Shown one piece after another: positions 27,757-35,829 of a stretch of 64,000 nucleotides of DNA (positions are counted from its first letter, which is position 1; every line of letters begins with the position of its first letter). The notes under the pieces are model-generated. The model saw only the letters and a list, made by a program, of their open reading frames with translations. It searched no databases and was not told the origin of the DNA. Source of the DNA: an uncultured Pseudomonadales bacterium (GTDB taxonomy: Bacteria; Pseudomonadota; Gammaproteobacteria; Pseudomonadales; Azotimanducaceae); contig CALHVX010000073.1 in NCBI GenBank assembly GCA_938036875.1, positions 35,283 through 99,282 of the forward strand, in the 5' to 3' direction. The position numbers and the translations under genes are program-made.

Positions 27757-28671
27757 ATGAAAATTGGAATAAATGGCACCGGATTGGTGCAAAAGGCCAG
27801 CACCGCCGCGGTACTGGACCACGCCCAACAAGCCGCTCGTGATGGTTTTGCCAGTTACTGGCTCGCCGAGCATCCCACCGGTGGTTTTGATGCCTTAACC
27901 GTACTTGCTGCGGTGGGTCCCCAAGTGCCCGAAATGGAGTTTGGAACAGCCATCGTGCCCAGCATGCCACGTCACCCGATGATCCTAGCTGGGCAAGCTC
28001 AGACCGCGGTCAACCTTATGCCCGGGAGGCTTACCCTGGGTATCGGTATGTCGCATGCCACCATGATGGCGCAACTGGGCATCCCCTTCGACAAGCCAAT
28101 TCGTCACTTGCGTGAATACTTAAGCATACTGATGCCGTTGCTGCGCGATGGTGCGGTGGATTACACCGGTGAAACCTTGTCTTGTAACGGCAAGTTTTTT
28201 CAATCGCCAACCAACCAAGTGCCGGTAGTGGTGGCGGCACTAGGGCCTCAAGCATTGGCGGTCACCGGCCGCCTGGCTGACGGTACCACCTTGGCTTGGG
28301 TTGGACCCAAGACCATTCGCGAGCATATCGTGCCGCGTATTAGCGAAGCAGCAAGCGCAGCCGGTCGCGAAAGCCCTCGTATCATTGCCACCTTGCCGGT
28401 TTGTGTCACGGAGCAACCTGATGTGGTACGCGCGGCTATTGGGAAAGGGTTGTCTATGTACGCCGAGCTGCCCTCTTACCAAGCCATGTTCGAACGCGAA
28501 GGCGTAGCGGGACCTGCTGAGCTTGCGGTTGTGGGCAGCGCAGCGGAGGTAGAGGATAGTGTTGCTAGCTTAAGGGAAGCTGGCGTGACGGACTTTGCTG
28601 CTTCTGAGTTTTATCTTAATAGTGATGAGCGGGCGCAGACTCGGGAGTTTTTGAAGACGTTGGTGGCTTAG
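27757..28671 (+). CDS. Luciferase-like (LLM class) oxidoreductase, F420-type subfamily
   Basis: A 304-residue TIM-barrel LLM oxidoreductase. KIGINGTGLVQKAST starts the first strand, SYWLAEHPTGGFDALTVL and FGTAIVPSMPRHPMILAGQA follow, then LTLGIGMSH and VVVAALGPQAL with LADGTTLAWVG. This pattern is that of the family usually annotated as F420-dependent. F420 use cannot be proved from the sequence, since LLM proteins use either FMN or F420. Acts as an oxidase or reductase of alcohols, enones or similar. Ends 12 bp before a convergent gene. Confidence 0.82.
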   Translation: MKIGINGTGLVQKASTAAVLDHAQQAARDGFASYWLAEHPTGGFDALTVLAAVGPQVPEMEFGTAIVPSMPRHPMILAGQAQTAVNLMPGRLTLGIGMSHATMMAQLGIPFDKPIRHLREYLSILMPLLRDGAVDYTGETLSCNGKFFQSPTNQVPVVVAALGPQALAVTGRLADGTTLAWVGPKTIREHIVPRISEAASAAGRESPRIIATLPVCVTEQPDVVRAAIGKGLSMYAELPSYQAMFEREGVAGPAELAVVGSAAEVEDSVASLREAGVTDFAASEFYLNSDERAQTREFLKTLVA

Positions 28672-28683
28672 CTATTTTTTTGA

Positions 28684-29208
28684 TCAACTGATACGTCCCA
28701 AAAACTCATCGACATCAGAACTACTACGAAGCCAATATTTATCCTTGTTGTTTGGTGCAGAATTGAAGAACTGAATTATTTTCTTTCGCCCCAAATTTCG
28801 AGTCCTCCACACGAATTGAACGAATTCCCAGTTGATGTTTTCAGGGCAGTTTTCAGGTAAATCTGGCCTGCTAACTCCGTGGTATTCCAATCGTCGTTTT
28901 AATATTCGATAGCTTCTGACTAAAGTCGAAAAATCTAGAAATATCAGAGTATCGGCTCTTTCGAGCCTCTCCGGCCAAGTGTTAGATCGGCCTCCTTCGA
29001 AGATCCAATTGCTTCTGGCGTGTACTTCGGCGCAGAGCTTGTCTTTTTCTGGCCCGGCTCGCTCAATCCACCCGGATTGCCAATGAATGAGGTCTATGTG
29101 CACTACGGGAAGGTTTAACTTCTCACCCAAACGCCTAGCCAAAGTAGATTTGCCGGAGCCGGGTTGACCTATGATCATGATTCGTTTTCTTGTACTCGCC
29201 ATCTTCAT
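28684..29208 (-). CDS. P-loop nucleoside/nucleotide kinase-like protein
   Basis: A 174-residue protein with Walker A IIGQPGSGKSTLARRLGE (about residues 11-28) and VVHIDLIHWQSGW after it, the pattern of the adenylate-kinase-like topology modulation (FlaR-like) proteins. A lid-like region RRLEYHGVSRPDLPENC and a Walker B-like LIFLDF follow. Two ATGs (29208 and 29202) are equally possible starts. Base composition is clearly more AT-rich than the flanking genes, and it lies beside the SOS-controlled HNH gene, suggesting that both came by transfer. Function unknown. Confidence 0.78.
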   Translation of the reverse strand: MKMASTRKRIMIIGQPGSGKSTLARRLGEKLNLPVVHIDLIHWQSGWIERAGPEKDKLCAEVHARSNWIFEGGRSNTWPERLERADTLIFLDFSTLVRSYRILKRRLEYHGVSRPDLPENCPENINWEFVQFVWRTRNLGRKKIIQFFNSAPNNKDKYWLRSSSDVDEFLGRIS

Positions 29209-29271
29209 CTTCTATTTCGGTCCCTAGAACAATCGCTATCATAACCAGATTCGCTAATGTTTTTGCTGGGT

Positions 29272-29300
29272 TTGGCAGAACTCATGATATACTGTATATA
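29272..29300 (+). promoter_or_regulatory. Sigma70-type promoter of the HNH gene
   Basis: A -35 box TTGGCA (29272-29277) and a -10 box TATATA (29295-29300) are separated by 17 bp. The -10 lies inside the LexA box, so repressor binding would exclude polymerase. The start codon is only 27 bases downstream, giving a short leader with GGGAG (29314-29318) as ribosome site. Confidence 0.6.
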
Positions 29301-29309
29301 TATACAGTA
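29290..29309. promoter_or_regulatory. LexA (SOS) operator, perfect consensus
   Basis: The 20-bp palindrome TACTGTATATATATACAGTA is identical to the E. coli SOS-box consensus (CTGT, eight alternating A/T, ACAG). With one more matching pair on each side it is a 22-bp perfect palindrome (29289-29310). It overlaps the -10 of the gene starting at 29328, 19 bp downstream of its end. It is not between divergent promoters of equal distance: the kinase-like gene starts at 29208, 81 bp away, and could also be affected. Confidence 0.92.
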
Positions 29310-29327
29310 TTCTGGGAGTACACACTC

Positions 29328-30563
29328 ATGACTGCCAACGCACAACCAAACGTACAACCCGCACCCCAACAGCTTCACGGCGACGTCACTCGTTACTCAC
29401 TACGTGCCTTGCTCGATGAAGCCCGCCTGTGGATGGGCCAAGAACAAGCGCTGCAATATCGTTTGGCCACAGTGCTGCGAGAATTGGATCAACGTGCTCA
29501 CGCAGACGGTACGCCACTGCGCTTGCCGCGCTGGTTACACGATCATTTTGGTCTCACCTTTGGTACAGCGCGTGAGAAGGTGCGTATCGCCCGCGCTTTG
29601 GGTTCCTTACCATCCATCGATGCTGCATTTCGCGAGGGTCAGTTAAGTTATTCGAAAGTTCGAGCTTTAACCCGGGCGGCAACACCAAAGAACGAAGCGG
29701 AGCTGTTGGCAGTTGCGTTACAGACCAACGCGGAAGGCGTGGAGCACATCGTAAGGTCGGTAAAACAGGCGGAGTGTTTAGGTGATGTGCAGGCGATGCT
29801 CCGCTCGCGTTCGCTCAGTACCCGCTGGGATGATAGTGGTGCATTGATTGTGCAAGGACGGCTGACACCGGAACAGGGTGAGATATTTTTGAAGGCTTTG
29901 GCGAAAGCAACCGAGGCATTGTCCGCCCTTCCATCTGATGCTAACGAAGACAGCTATTGGGCGCGACGATCTGATGCCTTAATCCAGCTCATGGGGGACA
30001 GTTTAGCGGCTGGTATTGCATGTAAAAGTGAAAGCAAACCAGGTGACCGACACCAAGTAATAGTGCATGTCGCCGCAGAAACCTTGGCTGAAACTGACGG
30101 AACCTATATGGAAAAAAAGAAAAACGTTCCCGCGGGAACGCTTTTACACCCCCAGACCATTCGCCGGCTCGCCTGCGATGGTGGTTTGGTGACTATTCTC
30201 GAAGACCCCAAAGGCGAACCGCTAAACGCCGGTCGCAAGACCCGCGCGATACCACCGTCCACCCGAAGGGCTCTCGTATCCCGAGATCGGCATTGCCAAT
30301 TTCCAGGTTGCTCCCAAGATAAGTACGTAGAGGGCCACCATATTGTGCATTGGGCCAACGGTGGCAAAACCAAGCTTGATAACTTGGTACTGCTCTGCGG
30401 TCGCCATCACAGAGCGGTGCATGAGCTCGGGTATCAAATTCGCCGTGTGAACCATGGCCCTGAAAAGGCCAGCTCTATCGAGTTTGTAAAACCGGGGCTA
30501 AACGAAAGGCCGGGGGGAAATGGTGTAGCGCACTTTCAAAACCCATTTGTACCACCACCCTAG
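29328..30563 (+). CDS. DUF222 (13E12-type) HNH endonuclease, SOS-controlled
   Basis: Start ATG 29328 is chosen because the LexA box and promoter lie just upstream; the open frame from 29190 would run through them. The 411-residue protein has the long helical DUF222 domain (about 15-260) and a C-terminal HNH nuclease domain (about 322-366) with CQFPGC, GHHIVHWANGGKTKLDN and CGRHHRAVHE, containing the zinc cysteines and the His-Asn-His set. DUF222-HNH genes belong to the family called 13E12 repeats in mycobacteria, some of which are damage-inducible. The role is unknown; a mobile or repair-linked DNA nuclease is likely. A long inverted repeat overlaps its stop codon. Confidence 0.9.
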   Translation: MTANAQPNVQPAPQQLHGDVTRYSLRALLDEARLWMGQEQALQYRLATVLRELDQRAHADGTPLRLPRWLHDHFGLTFGTAREKVRIARALGSLPSIDAAFREGQLSYSKVRALTRAATPKNEAELLAVALQTNAEGVEHIVRSVKQAECLGDVQAMLRSRSLSTRWDDSGALIVQGRLTPEQGEIFLKALAKATEALSALPSDANEDSYWARRSDALIQLMGDSLAAGIACKSESKPGDRHQVIVHVAAETLAETDGTYMEKKKNVPAGTLLHPQTIRRLACDGGLVTILEDPKGEPLNAGRKTRAIPPSTRRALVSRDRHCQFPGCSQDKYVEGHHIVHWANGGKTKLDNLVLLCGRHHRAVHELGYQIRRVNHGPEKASSIEFVKPGLNERPGGNGVAHFQNPFVPPP

Positions 30564-30589
30564 CTAGGGAGGGTGGTACAAACGGGTTT
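30538..30589. terminator. Long imperfect inverted repeat over the HNH stop codon
   Basis: The left arm, AAACCCATTTGTACCACCA (from 30538), and a right arm ending TGGTACAAACGGGTTT (to 30589) pair with few mismatches around a TAGCTA centre at about 30561-30566, containing the stop codon. The stem exceeds 20 pairs. There is no U-tract after it on the plus strand, so it is not a classical intrinsic terminator; it may stabilise the mRNA end or be a mobile-element end. Confidence 0.5.
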
Positions 30590-30600
30590 GCAAACTACAT

Positions 30601-30648
30601 AAAAAAGCAAAAACCTAGGGACCCTTGATGTGTTCAACACCCAGGTTT
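30601..30648 (-). terminator. Intrinsic terminator of the methyltransferase gene
   Basis: On the minus strand AAACCT and CCC, read as AGGTTT (30643-30648) plus CCC (30640-30642), pair with their complements at 30611-30616 and 30618-30620, forming about 9 bp with one bulge. The stem is followed by a T-rich run (TTTTTGCTTTTTT). It overlaps the stop codon of the gene. The stem is not perfect. Confidence 0.5.
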
Positions 30649-31468
30649 AGTTACGAGCGGTGACCAACCAACAAGCGGCCCCAAGATTTACGCCATCGGC
30701 TTTCACATGGGGCGCTAGCGCTTCGCGCGCAGCCTCCAACGCTTTAGCCTTGGTATCACCCTCAAGCTCACCCAGCACACGAGACACCGGGCCAATACGC
30801 CCTTGAAACTCCATGGCTTCGTCCAGCGTATCCGCTACGTGTAAGGTTGGCGTGATGCTCTCAATCTTAATCTGGCTAAACCCAGCCACCTGCAAGATCG
30901 AACGCAAGTAACCCTTATCCGCAAAGGCAAAAGGCCCAGGTGCGCGTGGATCAACCGGCGTTTCAGGTTTCGGCAAAAAGGGCGCAACCGCCTGACCACC
31001 AATGGACATCCAGGGGTTATCACGCGGCGCCTGCCAACAAACAAAGCACAAACGTCCACCACGGACCAAGCTGGTACGAATGTTGGCGAATGCAGCAGCC
31101 GGCTCATCAAAAAACATGACCCCAAAACGCGAAAATACCAATTGGTGTTCGGCTGTGAACTTTTGCACCGCCGCATCCGCAACGCTAAAGGATAGATCCT
31201 CACGGATCCCCGCACGCTTCTTTGCCAGTGCAAGCATGGGCTCAGAAATATCAACACCCCAAACCTTAGCGCCTGCATCAGCCAACTCCAGGCTGGTTGT
31301 GCCGCACCCGCAGCCAATATCTATCGCGCATTCACCAGCACTAGCCCCAGCCCGCTCAATTGCAATTTTAGAGATAGGCGCCAACAAACGATCCGTTTGC
31401 GCTGCTGCTTGCACCCAGGTCTCACCCGCTTGGCCGTTCCAATACTCTATCTGCGCTGCGTTGCTCAT
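30647..31468 (-). CDS. Class I SAM-dependent methyltransferase
   Basis: A 273-residue methyltransferase of the Methyltransf_11/25 group. The SAM motif I is AIDIGCGCGTTSLELA (about 47-62), motif post-I VWGVDISEPML, then FSVADAAVQKF and the motif IV-like LVFSRFGVMFF, with FANIRTSLVRGGRLCFVCWQ following. Target unknown: small molecules are usual for this type. A tail of about 60 residues after the fold is typical. Stands alone, with a terminator overlapping its stop codon. Confidence 0.88.
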   Translation of the reverse strand: MSNAAQIEYWNGQAGETWVQAAAQTDRLLAPISKIAIERAGASAGECAIDIGCGCGTTSLELADAGAKVWGVDISEPMLALAKKRAGIREDLSFSVADAAVQKFTAEHQLVFSRFGVMFFDEPAAAFANIRTSLVRGGRLCFVCWQAPRDNPWMSIGGQAVAPFLPKPETPVDPRAPGPFAFADKGYLRSILQVAGFSQIKIESITPTLHVADTLDEAMEFQGRIGPVSRVLGELEGDTKAKALEAAREALAPHVKADGVNLGAACWLVTARN

Positions 31469-31542
31469 TGTTCTGTCCTATCTAAGTTGCCATTTTTTCG
31501 GTTGCTCGCTAACGTGAACCTCTATCGCAGGAGATCGAAAGC

Positions 31543-32037
31543 GTGGAGGCATTGTCCGAAGGTGAAATAGTAGCGCTATTTTCACGTCAAGTGAGGCGCG
31601 AATTAGCGGTGCCTGATTTGGCGCCCGTGGATTGGGGTGTGCTGGACTATTTTGGCTGGATTCACCCCTCAGGCCATCAAGGCTATGTGGTCTATCCACA
31701 GGCTAATGCGGGGGTTGATAGGCTGGTAGGGTTGAAGCTAAATCGCTATGCGCCGCCACCCACTAAGCGCCGAGGCCGCATGTGCTCTTGGTGCAACCAC
31801 ATGCACCACAATAACGGCACCGCAATGTACAGCACCACGGTAGCCGGCACCGATGGTCGACGCATTGTGGGCAACGTGATGTGCCGCAACTTAGATTGCA
31901 GCCTACGGATACGCAACCTTTGCTCCGACCCACCAAGCAGCATGCCGGAGACCATCGACCTAACCCGCAAGATTCATCGCCTGGAATCGGCGCTAACTCA
32001 ATTTGTGGCGCGGGTTAAGCCTAACCAAACGGCCTAG
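31543..32037 (+). CDS. FBP-domain treble-clef zinc-finger protein (elongation factor G-binding type)
   Basis: A 164-residue protein starting with GTG 31543 (AGGAGAT nearby upstream). The C-terminal half is the FBP_C zinc-finger: MCSWCNHMH, then NVMCRNLDCSLRIRN, giving a C-x2-C with C-x4-C set of ligands, as in FusB-like proteins that bind elongation factor G. The N-terminal half (about 1-65) has no domain I know. Family members with this domain can release EF-G stalled by fusidic acid; whether that happens here is unknown. Divergent from the methyltransferase and convergent with the acyl-CoA dehydrogenase at 32048. Confidence 0.8.
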   Translation: MEALSEGEIVALFSRQVRRELAVPDLAPVDWGVLDYFGWIHPSGHQGYVVYPQANAGVDRLVGLKLNRYAPPPTKRRGRMCSWCNHMHHNNGTAMYSTTVAGTDGRRIVGNVMCRNLDCSLRIRNLCSDPPSSMPETIDLTRKIHRLESALTQFVARVKPNQTA

Positions 32038-32047
32038 GCGGAGACGC

Positions 32048-33247
32048 TTAGAGCCCCAAGACCGCCTTGGCGATCACATTACGTTGGATCTCGTTGCTGC
32101 CGCCATAAATGGTGGCTGCGCGACCAAAGTTGTAATCGCTTACTGCACGAATAGCATACTCAGGCCCGGGTGCAGGCTCATTGGCTTCACCGCGAATTTG
32201 CGCCAACTCAAAGGGCAAGGCGTAGTGTGCGGCCGCTTCTACCCGCAATATCTGCAGCGCCTGCTGAATTTCGGTACCCAAGATTTTCATCGTAGAGGCA
32301 GCAGGACCCGCAGGCTTCCCCGCCGCCATATCCGCAAGCAAACGTGCTTCGGTAAACTCCAGCGCCGCTAACTTAACCTCAACATCGCTCAAACGCGCCG
32401 TGAACTCTGGGCTTTTCTCCAGGCCACCATCCACACCATTGGATTCGTCCTTAGCCACTTCACGCAAGGCTGCAGCCGCTTTCTTAGAACCCGCAACACC
32501 CGCAATGCCCGTACGCTCATGCCCAAGCAAAAACTTAGCGTAGGTCCAACCTTTGTTCTCTTCGCCAATCAAGTTGGTTACCGGAACCCGTACATCGGTG
32601 AAATACACTTCGTTCAAATGATGCAACCCATCAATAGACACAATAGGTTTCACTTCTAGACCCGGTGTTTTCATATCGATGAGCAAGAAGCTAATGCCCG
32701 TTTGCGGTTTGCTGCTGGAGTCGGTACGAACCAGCGCAAATATCCAATCCGCTTTGTGGGCGTTGGTGGTCCAGATCTTTTGGCCGTTAACCACATAATC
32801 ATCGCCATCGCGAACGGCAGAAGTTTTTAGCGATGCCAAGTCCGAACCACTACCCGGCTCGGAATAGCCCTGACACCACCAGGTGCTGCCATCTAAGATG
32901 CCGGGTAGGTGCTGCGCTTTTTGCTCATCGGTTCCGAAGGTGTAGATCACCGGGCCCACCATACCCAAGCCAAAGGGCATCAACATGGGGCCGCCTGCAA
33001 GCGCCATCTCTTCTTCAAAAATGTGTTTTTGGGTCACATCCCAATCCGTGCCGCCATACTCGGCAGGCCATTCCGGGGCAACCCAACCTTTATCAAACAA
33101 AATCTTGTGCCAGCGGGTGCCATCCGCACGGCTAGCAGCAAAACCTAAAGCGCCTGCCGCCGCTAGCTCGGGGGTTAAAGCGTCCGCCAAAAACTGGCGC
33201 ACTTCGGCTCGGAAATCGTTGTGTGAGCTGTCCATTTGGGTGTTCAA
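32048..33247 (-). CDS. Acyl-CoA dehydrogenase (FadE-like, middle-domain subunit type)
   Basis: A 399-residue acyl-CoA dehydrogenase. N-terminal region with GWVAPEWPAEYGGTDWD, the middle-domain motif WWCQGYSEPGSGSDLA (about 132-147), GQKIWTTNAHKADW and a C-terminus ending IYGGSNEIQRNVIAKAVLG. Like the product of 6306-7577 it lacks the RxQFG flavin-contacting arginine in its C-terminal domain, so it may also need a second subunit; none is adjacent. Divergent from the VOC-protein gene with a 59-bp gap. Substrate unknown. Confidence 0.88.
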   Translation of the reverse strand: MNTQMDSSHNDFRAEVRQFLADALTPELAAAGALGFAASRADGTRWHKILFDKGWVAPEWPAEYGGTDWDVTQKHIFEEEMALAGGPMLMPFGLGMVGPVIYTFGTDEQKAQHLPGILDGSTWWCQGYSEPGSGSDLASLKTSAVRDGDDYVVNGQKIWTTNAHKADWIFALVRTDSSSKPQTGISFLLIDMKTPGLEVKPIVSIDGLHHLNEVYFTDVRVPVTNLIGEENKGWTYAKFLLGHERTGIAGVAGSKKAAAALREVAKDESNGVDGGLEKSPEFTARLSDVEVKLAALEFTEARLLADMAAGKPAGPAASTMKILGTEIQQALQILRVEAAAHYALPFELAQIRGEANEPAPGPEYAIRAVSDYNFGRAATIYGGSNEIQRNVIAKAVLGL

Positions 33248-33306
33248 AGCTGCCTCGCAAAAGATTTGTTAGTCTGACCCTATTGTACTCAATCTAGGGG
33301 AAAATC

Positions 33307-33762
33307 ATGATTCTAGGCATCCACCATGTGGCCGTGGGAGTCCCAGACTTCGAGCTAGGTCTCAAATTTTACCAAGAAGCCCTAGGATTTGAGGTGGTTC
33401 AGCGTACCGACTTCCAAGGTGACAACCCCCTTGCCGATGAAGCCATTGGCGTTGGGAAAGTTTCCGCCCACATGGCCATGCTGAAAACCAGCAACGCCTA
33501 CCTAGAGTTATGGCAATACACCAACCCTAAACCCCAGGATCACCGATCCCAGCCTATGGATTATGGTTATCCACACTTTGCACTCCAGGTAGACGATATT
33601 GATGCAGAGTACTCACGCCTCATGGAGCACGGCATGACGTTTCACAGGGAGCCGGTCAATTTTGGTGACATTTCGGCCATCTATGGTCGCGACCCGTTCG
33701 GCAATGTCATCGAGTTATATGAGATTCGCGATACTGAAACAGCACAGTTAAGGCGCGACTAA
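33307..33762 (+). CDS. VOC-superfamily (glyoxalase/epimerase-like) protein
   Basis: A 151-residue vicinal-oxygen-chelate protein: two beta-alpha-beta-beta-beta modules, the first starting ILGIHHVAVGVPDFELGLKF, the second with PHFALQVDDIDAEYSRL and YGRDPFGNVIELYEI. Metal ligands expected are His7 in the first strand, the Glu in AYLELWQ, His in YPHFALQ and the Glu in NVIELYE. Members act as methylmalonyl-CoA epimerase, glyoxalase or dioxygenases, so the reaction is not fixed. The next gene starts with no gap, so they are cotranscribed. Confidence 0.85.
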   Translation: MILGIHHVAVGVPDFELGLKFYQEALGFEVVQRTDFQGDNPLADEAIGVGKVSAHMAMLKTSNAYLELWQYTNPKPQDHRSQPMDYGYPHFALQVDDIDAEYSRLMEHGMTFHREPVNFGDISAIYGRDPFGNVIELYEIRDTETAQLRRD

Positions 33763-35313
33763 TTGCCGATACCACGCCCCTGCTTAATCCTGTGCCTGCT
33801 ACTAGCGGCATGCGGCAAGGCAACCACCGCCCCTTTGGAGACTAACCCCATGCCTTTTGATCCACTGGAAGCATCCATCAGCGAGTTGCAGGCCGCGATG
33901 GCCAGCGGCAAGTTGAGTTCCGTTGACTTGGTCGAGTACTACTCTGAGCGCATTGCCCGGCTGGACAGCAAGGGACCTGCACTCAACGCCATTCGCATCG
34001 TTAACCCAGACGCACTTGCAGATGCCGCAGCGCTGGATGCTGAGCGCCAAGCCAAGGGAGCACGAGGCTTGCTCCACGGCATCCCAATACTGGTTAAGGA
34101 CAACTACGAAACCGTCAACATGAGCACAACGGCGGGTGCCAAGTTGCTAGAGAACCTACAGACCGGGCGCGATTCGGAAGCAGTACAACGATTGCGCAAC
34201 GCGGGCGCTGTGATTTTGGGTAAAACCAACATGCACGAATTTGCTTATGGTATTACCACCGCCGGCTCGTTGTTCGGACAAACCCGCAATCCTTACGACA
34301 ACGAGCGCAACGCGGGTGGCTCTAGCGGTGGCACAGGCGCTGCCGTCGCAGCCAACTTCGCCGCAGCCGGCATGGGCAGCGATACTTGCGGCTCGATTCG
34401 TATCCCTGCATCACACAACAACCTGGTGGGCCTGCGCGGAACCCAAGGATTATCCAGCCGCTTTGGCATTGTCCCTTTATCTAGCACCCAAGACATCGGT
34501 GGGCCACTCGCACGCAGCACCGCTGATCTAGCCATTGTGTTGGATGCCACCGTTGGCGTTGATGCCAAAGATGCGCAGACCAAAGTGGCAGCCGGACACA
34601 TTCCCAACAGCTACTTTGCGGGCTTGGATACCAACACAATGCAAGGCGCCACCTTAGGCTATGTCACCAATATCTTTACTAGCAGCGTCAATCCTCAAAG
34701 CGCCGCGGTGCGCCAAACCTTCGATGCGGCGATGGAAGAGCTACAGGGGCTGGGGGTCACTATTGTGAAGCTGGATATCGAAGAGTTGAACGACTTGCTG
34801 GCTGGTGATTTAAACGGCTTTCGAGTGCTCATCGAAGACTTCAAGTGGGATATTGGCGACTACCTAAGTCAATTTCCCGATGCTCCGGCCAAATCCCTGG
34901 ACGACATCATTGCCGCTGGCAGCTACCACCCTTCGGTCCTTCCAAGCCTGCAGATCTCTGCAGCCACCCAAGAACGCCAGGGTCCCGAGTATACGGCCGC
35001 CTTGGGTCAACACCTGCAGCTACGAATTCTGCTTGAGCAAACCCTGCTGCTGCAAAAGCTCGATGCGCTGGTCTATCCCAGCATTGGCGCTGAACCGCTG
35101 CCTCTGGGCGAATATGACCAGCCCGGCAGCAACTGCCGCTTGAGCGCCAAATCAGGTCTGCCAGCCATTAGCGTGCCTGCAGGCTTCACCGCCCAAGGTT
35201 TGCCCGTGGGTATGGAACTCTTGGGGCGCGCCTGGAGCGAGCAGCATTTGCTGAATCTGGCCCATAGCTACGAGCAACTCACCGGCAAGCGGACGCCCCC
35301 AGATTTGCCCTGA
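33763..35313 (+). CDS. Amidase-signature lipoprotein
   Basis: A 516-residue amidase-signature enzyme starting with TTG directly after the VOC gene stop. It has a lipoprotein signal (MPIPRPCLILCLLLAAC), so the enzyme is anchored in the periplasm. The signature is complete: catalytic Lys in HGIPILVKDN, cis-Ser in NAGGSSGGTGAA and nucleophile Ser in GSDTCGSIRIPASHN. A C-terminal GLPAISVPAG is usual for the family. It hydrolyses amides or possibly esters of unknown compounds. Membrane-anchored amidases of this kind are less common than cytoplasmic GatA-like forms; GatA itself is unlikely. Confidence 0.9.
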   Translation: MPIPRPCLILCLLLAACGKATTAPLETNPMPFDPLEASISELQAAMASGKLSSVDLVEYYSERIARLDSKGPALNAIRIVNPDALADAAALDAERQAKGARGLLHGIPILVKDNYETVNMSTTAGAKLLENLQTGRDSEAVQRLRNAGAVILGKTNMHEFAYGITTAGSLFGQTRNPYDNERNAGGSSGGTGAAVAANFAAAGMGSDTCGSIRIPASHNNLVGLRGTQGLSSRFGIVPLSSTQDIGGPLARSTADLAIVLDATVGVDAKDAQTKVAAGHIPNSYFAGLDTNTMQGATLGYVTNIFTSSVNPQSAAVRQTFDAAMEELQGLGVTIVKLDIEELNDLLAGDLNGFRVLIEDFKWDIGDYLSQFPDAPAKSLDDIIAAGSYHPSVLPSLQISAATQERQGPEYTAALGQHLQLRILLEQTLLLQKLDALVYPSIGAEPLPLGEYDQPGSNCRLSAKSGLPAISVPAGFTAQGLPVGMELLGRAWSEQHLLNLAHSYEQLTGKRTPPDLP

Positions 35314-35360
35314 GCGTCCGCACAGGGTACAAAAGAGCCTTAACCGAAGGGGCTATAACA

Positions 35361-35801
35361 GTGACCAGTATTGCAAACCAGATTCCCATCGCCGAAGGCC
35401 TATTTACCTGGCCTTCCAACGATCCACGCCTGCTCGGCAGCAAATGCAACAACTGTGGCGTGGTAACCTTTCCCGCACAGGCCGGCTGCCCCGCATGCTG
35501 CGGTGAAGACACCGCCAACATCGAGATGGAGCGTCGCGGCACCTTATGGACCTGGACTATCCAGGGCTTCCTACCCAACCGACCGCCCTACGATGGTCCG
35601 GAGACCGCAGAGACATTCAAACCTTTTGCTGTGGGCTACATTGAGCTACCCAACCAAGTTCGCGTGCAATCCCGGATCAAGTGTGACGACCTAGACCAAC
35701 TAAAAATTGGCATGGAGATGGACCTAGTTGTAGAAAAATATGTTGAGCGCGATGGCAAAGACATCATTGCGTACTTTTTTGAGCCAGCGGGTCAACGCTA
35801 A
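35361..35801 (+). CDS. DUF35 OB-fold/zinc-ribbon protein (thiolase partner)
   Basis: A 146-residue protein starting GTG/ATG-like at 35361. The rubredoxin-like zinc ribbon has SKCNNCGVVTFP and GCPACCGED (four cysteines, about 28-47), followed by the OB fold with GTLWTWTIQGF and YIELPNQVRVQSRI. Such proteins are known to bind and to be needed for acyl-CoA thiolase- or SCP2-type partners. The gene for such a partner begins 29 bp downstream, so they are very probably a complex, as with ChsH/Ltp proteins in steroid side-chain degradation. It has no enzyme motif of its own. Confidence 0.86.
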   Translation: MTSIANQIPIAEGLFTWPSNDPRLLGSKCNNCGVVTFPAQAGCPACCGEDTANIEMERRGTLWTWTIQGFLPNRPPYDGPETAETFKPFAVGYIELPNQVRVQSRIKCDDLDQLKIGMEMDLVVEKYVERDGKDIIAYFFEPAGQR

Positions 35802-35829
35802 TTTAACTAAATATTAAAGAGGGAAGATT

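Noticed and set aside
28650..28684. Intrinsic terminator after the LLM gene
   Set aside because: There is a run of seven T, but I find no convincing stem before it.
29190..29327. N-terminal extension of the HNH nuclease
   Set aside because: It would put the promoter and LexA box inside the coding sequence; a good ribosome site precedes ATG 29328.
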